Positions 4,799 through 6,536 of a stretch of DNA of 6,536 nucleotides are shown here, one piece after another. Origin of the DNA: Schwartzia sp. (in: firmicutes) (GTDB lineage: Bacteria; Bacillota; Negativicutes; Selenomonadales; Selenomonadaceae); the NCBI GenBank assembly GCA_024691625.1, contig JAILNL010000202.1, positions 1 through 6,536 of the forward strand, written 5' to 3'. Numbering within the stretch: the first letter of the stretch is position 1; each line of letters starts with the position of its first letter. Both the position numbers and the translations under genes were made by a program. The notes under the pieces were generated by a model. It ran no database searches and was not told where the DNA came from. It was given only the letters and a program-made list of their open reading frames with translations.

Positions 4799-4849
4799 AA
4801 AAGCCTCCATGCAGCGGCTCAAGCCGTTTGCACAGAGGCTTTTGTTTTT
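4799..4849. terminator. Two-way intrinsic terminator shared by the 87-residue protein gene and the TPR protein gene
   Basis: AAAAGCCTC (4799-4807) pairs with GAGGCTTTT (4835-4843). Inside this, GCA/TGC (4811-4813 with 4829-4831) and CGGC-TCAA-GCCG (4815-4826) extend the stem. T-runs follow on both strands: TTTTGTTTTT on plus (4840-4849) and TTTTT on minus (4802-4798). Each run overlaps the stop codon of the gene coming from the other side (TGA 4796-4798 and TAA 4850-4848). Confidence 0.9.
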
Positions 4850-5822
4850 AAATGACACCCTGATTCTTCAATTCACGTTCAATCATGTCTGCATTTTGCT
4901 TCCAGTCCGGATTGTATTTTACCGCTTCACGGTTCCAGTTAAGCTGAGCCTGACGGTCACCCGACATGCGGCTGTTATCCGCGTACTCAAGGCAAAGCAT
5001 CCATTTTGCATCGCGCTTCGCTACTTCATCCATACTGCTTTTATCTACGATTTCCCACGCGCGTCCGATGACTTCTGCCGCGCCCACATAATCGTTAAGC
5101 CCGCGGCGCATTACCTTTGCGCAGGATACGAGAGTAGTCCACCCCATATCCGTATTTCCGGCTTTCATGTAGAGCGCTGATGCTTCCTGATAGGATGTCA
5201 CCGCTTCCGGATACCGCTGCACATTTTCATAGCCGTTTCCCTTTGCTTCGTGCGCGTTCGCCTTGTCTCCGTCACTTTCTGCCAGCTCAAGCATAGCATT
5301 TCCGAAGGAAAGCTCCGCGTCGCCCTGCCCCATCATTTTTGCCGCCATTGCACGGCCGCGCCATGCCTTGTATTTCTGTTCGTTTGACTGAGCTGTTTCC
5401 ACAGCATTGCGGAAAGCTTCATCAGCTTCGGCATTTTTGCCGCTGAGCAGCAGCTGATTTCCCTGCTTTATGGCTTCTTCTGCCTTCATTTCCTTATCCC
5501 GCCGCGCAGCCTGCTCGCTCTTTTTCTTTTCTTTCTCGGTCTTCTTTGCATCCGGCTTTTTCGACTTCTCTTCCTTTGCCTTTTCCTTCGGGCTGTCTGC
5601 CCCTATCATTCCAAGGACTTTATCCTTTATTTCGTCGACAAATCCCTTCTCAACTTTTTCCTCAGGCTTCCCCTCAGCCTTTTCCTCGGATACTGTTTCG
5701 GCTGCCGCCGTTTCTGCCGGCGGCGCTTCCTCCCCCTTCACCGCGAAGAACATCTTGTATCCGAAAAATCCCCCGGCTCCGATAACAACCAGCAGTATTA
5801 CGACACCAATTAATTTCTTCAC
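4848..5822 (-). CDS. Membrane-anchored tetratricopeptide-repeat (TPR) protein with a charged linker
   Basis: This 324-residue protein has one N-terminal membrane helix (about 4-26, LIGVVILLVVIGAGGFFGYK). A long Lys/Glu/Ala-rich linker follows (about 30-115, with runs such as KEEKSKKPDAKKTEKEKKK), then a helical domain to the C-terminus. TPR-like helix pairs are visible: AEEAIKQGNQLLLSGKNAEA (114-133), AWRGRAMAAKMMGQGDAELS (153-172), KGNGYENVQRYPEAVTSYQE (194-213), and later repeats around 246-260 and 275-304. TPR domains bind partner proteins, so this is probably a scaffold on the outer face of the membrane. The start is GTG at 5822, with GGAGG nine bases upstream; the nearby ATG (5829) is in another frame. 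It follows the BsuPI-domain gene by 24 bases and is very likely co-transcribed. The TPR and anchor calls are solid; the partner is unknown. Confidence 0.88.
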   Translation of the reverse strand: MKKLIGVVILLVVIGAGGFFGYKMFFAVKGEEAPPAETAAAETVSEEKAEGKPEEKVEKGFVDEIKDKVLGMIGADSPKEKAKEEKSKKPDAKKTEKEKKKSEQAARRDKEMKAEEAIKQGNQLLLSGKNAEADEAFRNAVETAQSNEQKYKAWRGRAMAAKMMGQGDAELSFGNAMLELAESDGDKANAHEAKGNGYENVQRYPEAVTSYQEASALYMKAGNTDMGWTTLVSCAKVMRRGLNDYVGAAEVIGRAWEIVDKSSMDEVAKRDAKWMLCLEYADNSRMSGDRQAQLNWNREAVKYNPDWKQNADMIERELKNQGVI

Positions 5823-5846
5823 TGCTCATGACCTCCCCGCATTCAC

Positions 5847-6440
5847 TCAGTCATCGTACCAATGTCCGTGCCCGACTCCGATGCGGATTGCACCGTGTAT
5901 GGTCGAACCTCCGCTCTCCTGTATTCTCTCCGGCATGCTGGCCGAAATGGTATACGGCGTATCCTTTATAAATGCTGTCACCACAACCGCGTCCTCCCGC
6001 AGTTTTTTATAGTCTGCACGCTTAATCTCCGCTTTGTAAACTACCGAACTGTGTGCTTCAACTGTTGATGATGTGAGCGCCTGTGTAAACGCCATGCCGT
6101 CAGACCATTTCCAAAGCACCTTTCCTTTTTTGTTCAGTATCACAAATTCATAAATCTGCCCGTTGCGGTGCTCCACCGTGTAAGGCGTATCTCCCTCATT
6201 CGTTAAGCAAAGCTCCATTACCAGTGCTCCGTGCTTTTCTTCAACGGTAAGCTCCTGTGCCACGTTGTCCACCGTAAACGCCGCATAACCGGTAGTTTCT
6301 CCGACAGTTCTTGACGAGGAACCTCCGCCCACCGGGAAATAAACTCCTATATCCGTCCCGAAGCCTGCATGAGCCGTACCCATAGTACCTGTAAAAAGCA
6401 CAGCTCCAACCGCCAGACTCAGAAGCATTTTTTTCATCAT
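5847..6440 (-). CDS. Secreted protein with a BsuPI-related (intracellular proteinase inhibitor) domain
   Basis: This 197-residue protein has a signal peptide (about 1-25, cleavage after AHA before GFGTDIG), so it is exported. Residues about 65-165 match the BsuPI domain fold. Strands include GALVMELCLTNEGDTPYTVE (71-90), then GQIYEFVILNKKGKVLWKWS (94-113) and DGMAFTQAL, the characteristic W(R/K)WSDG-x-FTQ string, followed by EAHSSVVYKAEI. BsuPI was named for a B. subtilis protease inhibitor, but most proteins with this domain are untested, and an exported copy may have a structural or binding role instead. The mature N-terminus and C-terminus (GAIRIGVGHGHWYDD) are glycine-rich. The ribosome-binding site is weak (AAGGG about 11-12 bases upstream), and a second ATG directly follows (6437), so the start could be 6440 or 6437. 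It is the first gene of a unit with the TPR protein. Confidence 0.87.
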   Translation of the reverse strand: MMKKMLLSLAVGAVLFTGTMGTAHAGFGTDIGVYFPVGGGSSSRTVGETTGYAAFTVDNVAQELTVEEKHGALVMELCLTNEGDTPYTVEHRNGQIYEFVILNKKGKVLWKWSDGMAFTQALTSSTVEAHSSVVYKAEIKRADYKKLREDAVVVTAFIKDTPYTISASMPERIQESGGSTIHGAIRIGVGHGHWYDD

Positions 6441-6474
6441 TTCGCCAGCCGCCCTTCCCTAGAAATCTATTTCT

Positions 6475-6483
6475 ATTTTAACA
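6475..6483 (-). promoter_or_regulatory. Likely extended -10 promoter of the BsuPI/TPR operon
   Basis: On the minus strand TG-T-TAAAAT (6483-6475) forms an extended -10 element about 35 bases before the ATG at 6440. The -35 region is weak, as is common with extended -10 promoters. Confidence 0.5.
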
Positions 6484-6521
6484 CACTTTCAAAAATTACT
6501 GAACAGGATTCATTTCTCATA

Positions 6522-6536
6522 CAAAAAAGCGAAGCC
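6522..6536 (-). terminator. Probable right half of a terminator from an upstream minus-strand gene outside the window
   Basis: On the minus strand GGCTTCGC runs straight into TTTTTT (positions 6536-6523). This looks like the 3' arm and U-run of a hairpin whose 5' arm lies beyond the window edge. It would insulate the BsuPI/TPR unit from whatever gene precedes it. Confidence 0.45.

Noticed and set aside
4505..4858. 117-codon open frame on the minus strand overlapping the 87-residue gene
   Set aside because: It has no ribosome-binding site, its start lies inside the end of the TPR gene, and it would cross the two-way terminator. The plus-strand frame has a good Shine-Dalgarno site and a protein-like composition.
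5470..6012. 180-codon plus-strand frame
   Set aside because: It is antisense to the charged linker of the TPR protein; its Ser/Phe-rich composition reflects reversed Lys/Glu codons.

Overview
The window looks like a chromosomal segment of a low-to-moderate GC Firmicute. A Negativicutes (Selenomonas/Veillonella-type) origin is my guess from gene content and protein style, not a demonstrated assignment. Supporting points are a Bacillus-type LexA box pattern, a LysM protein of the YneA type, a BsuPI-domain exported protein, an L,D-transpeptidase, Shine-Dalgarno sites of the AGGAGG type, and a Pol I whose proofreading motifs are lost. I saw no tRNA, rRNA, insertion sequence, phage gene or CRISPR array.

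All genes but one lie on the minus strand; read in transcription order they run from the right edge to the left. (a) 6441-6536: tail of an upstream terminator plus a promoter. (b) 6440-4848: a two-gene envelope unit, a secreted BsuPI-domain protein followed by a membrane-anchored TPR protein. (c) 4798-4848: a shared two-way terminator, where the TPR gene converges with (d) 4535-4798, the only plus-strand gene, an unrecognised 87-residue protein with a ~200-nt, strongly structured leader (about 4334-4534). (e) 4189-4290: a promoter with LexA-like boxes, firing leftward into a YneA-like LysM gene (4166-3873). (f) 3849-3509: a 67-residue protein with its own promoter, palindromes at its start site and a strong terminator. 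(g) 3494-2826: a TRIC/UPF0126 membrane protein, only 14 bases beyond that terminator. (h) 2726-1: a tight operon of a three-helix membrane protein, a secreted L,D-transpeptidase and polA, the last two overlapping by ATGA; polA runs off the left edge after 397 codons.

Two themes emerge. The first is envelope biology: L,D-transpeptidase, LysM protein, BsuPI protein, TPR protein and several membrane proteins. The second is DNA repair and the SOS response: polA and the LexA-controlled division-inhibitor candidate. The most interesting stretch is 4189-4534, a divergent regulatory region with a clear SOS promoter on one side and a multi-helix leader RNA on the other. That RNA has partial resemblance to the c-di-GMP-I (GEMM) riboswitch and an apparent alternative-pairing switch, but I cannot assign its class with certainty.
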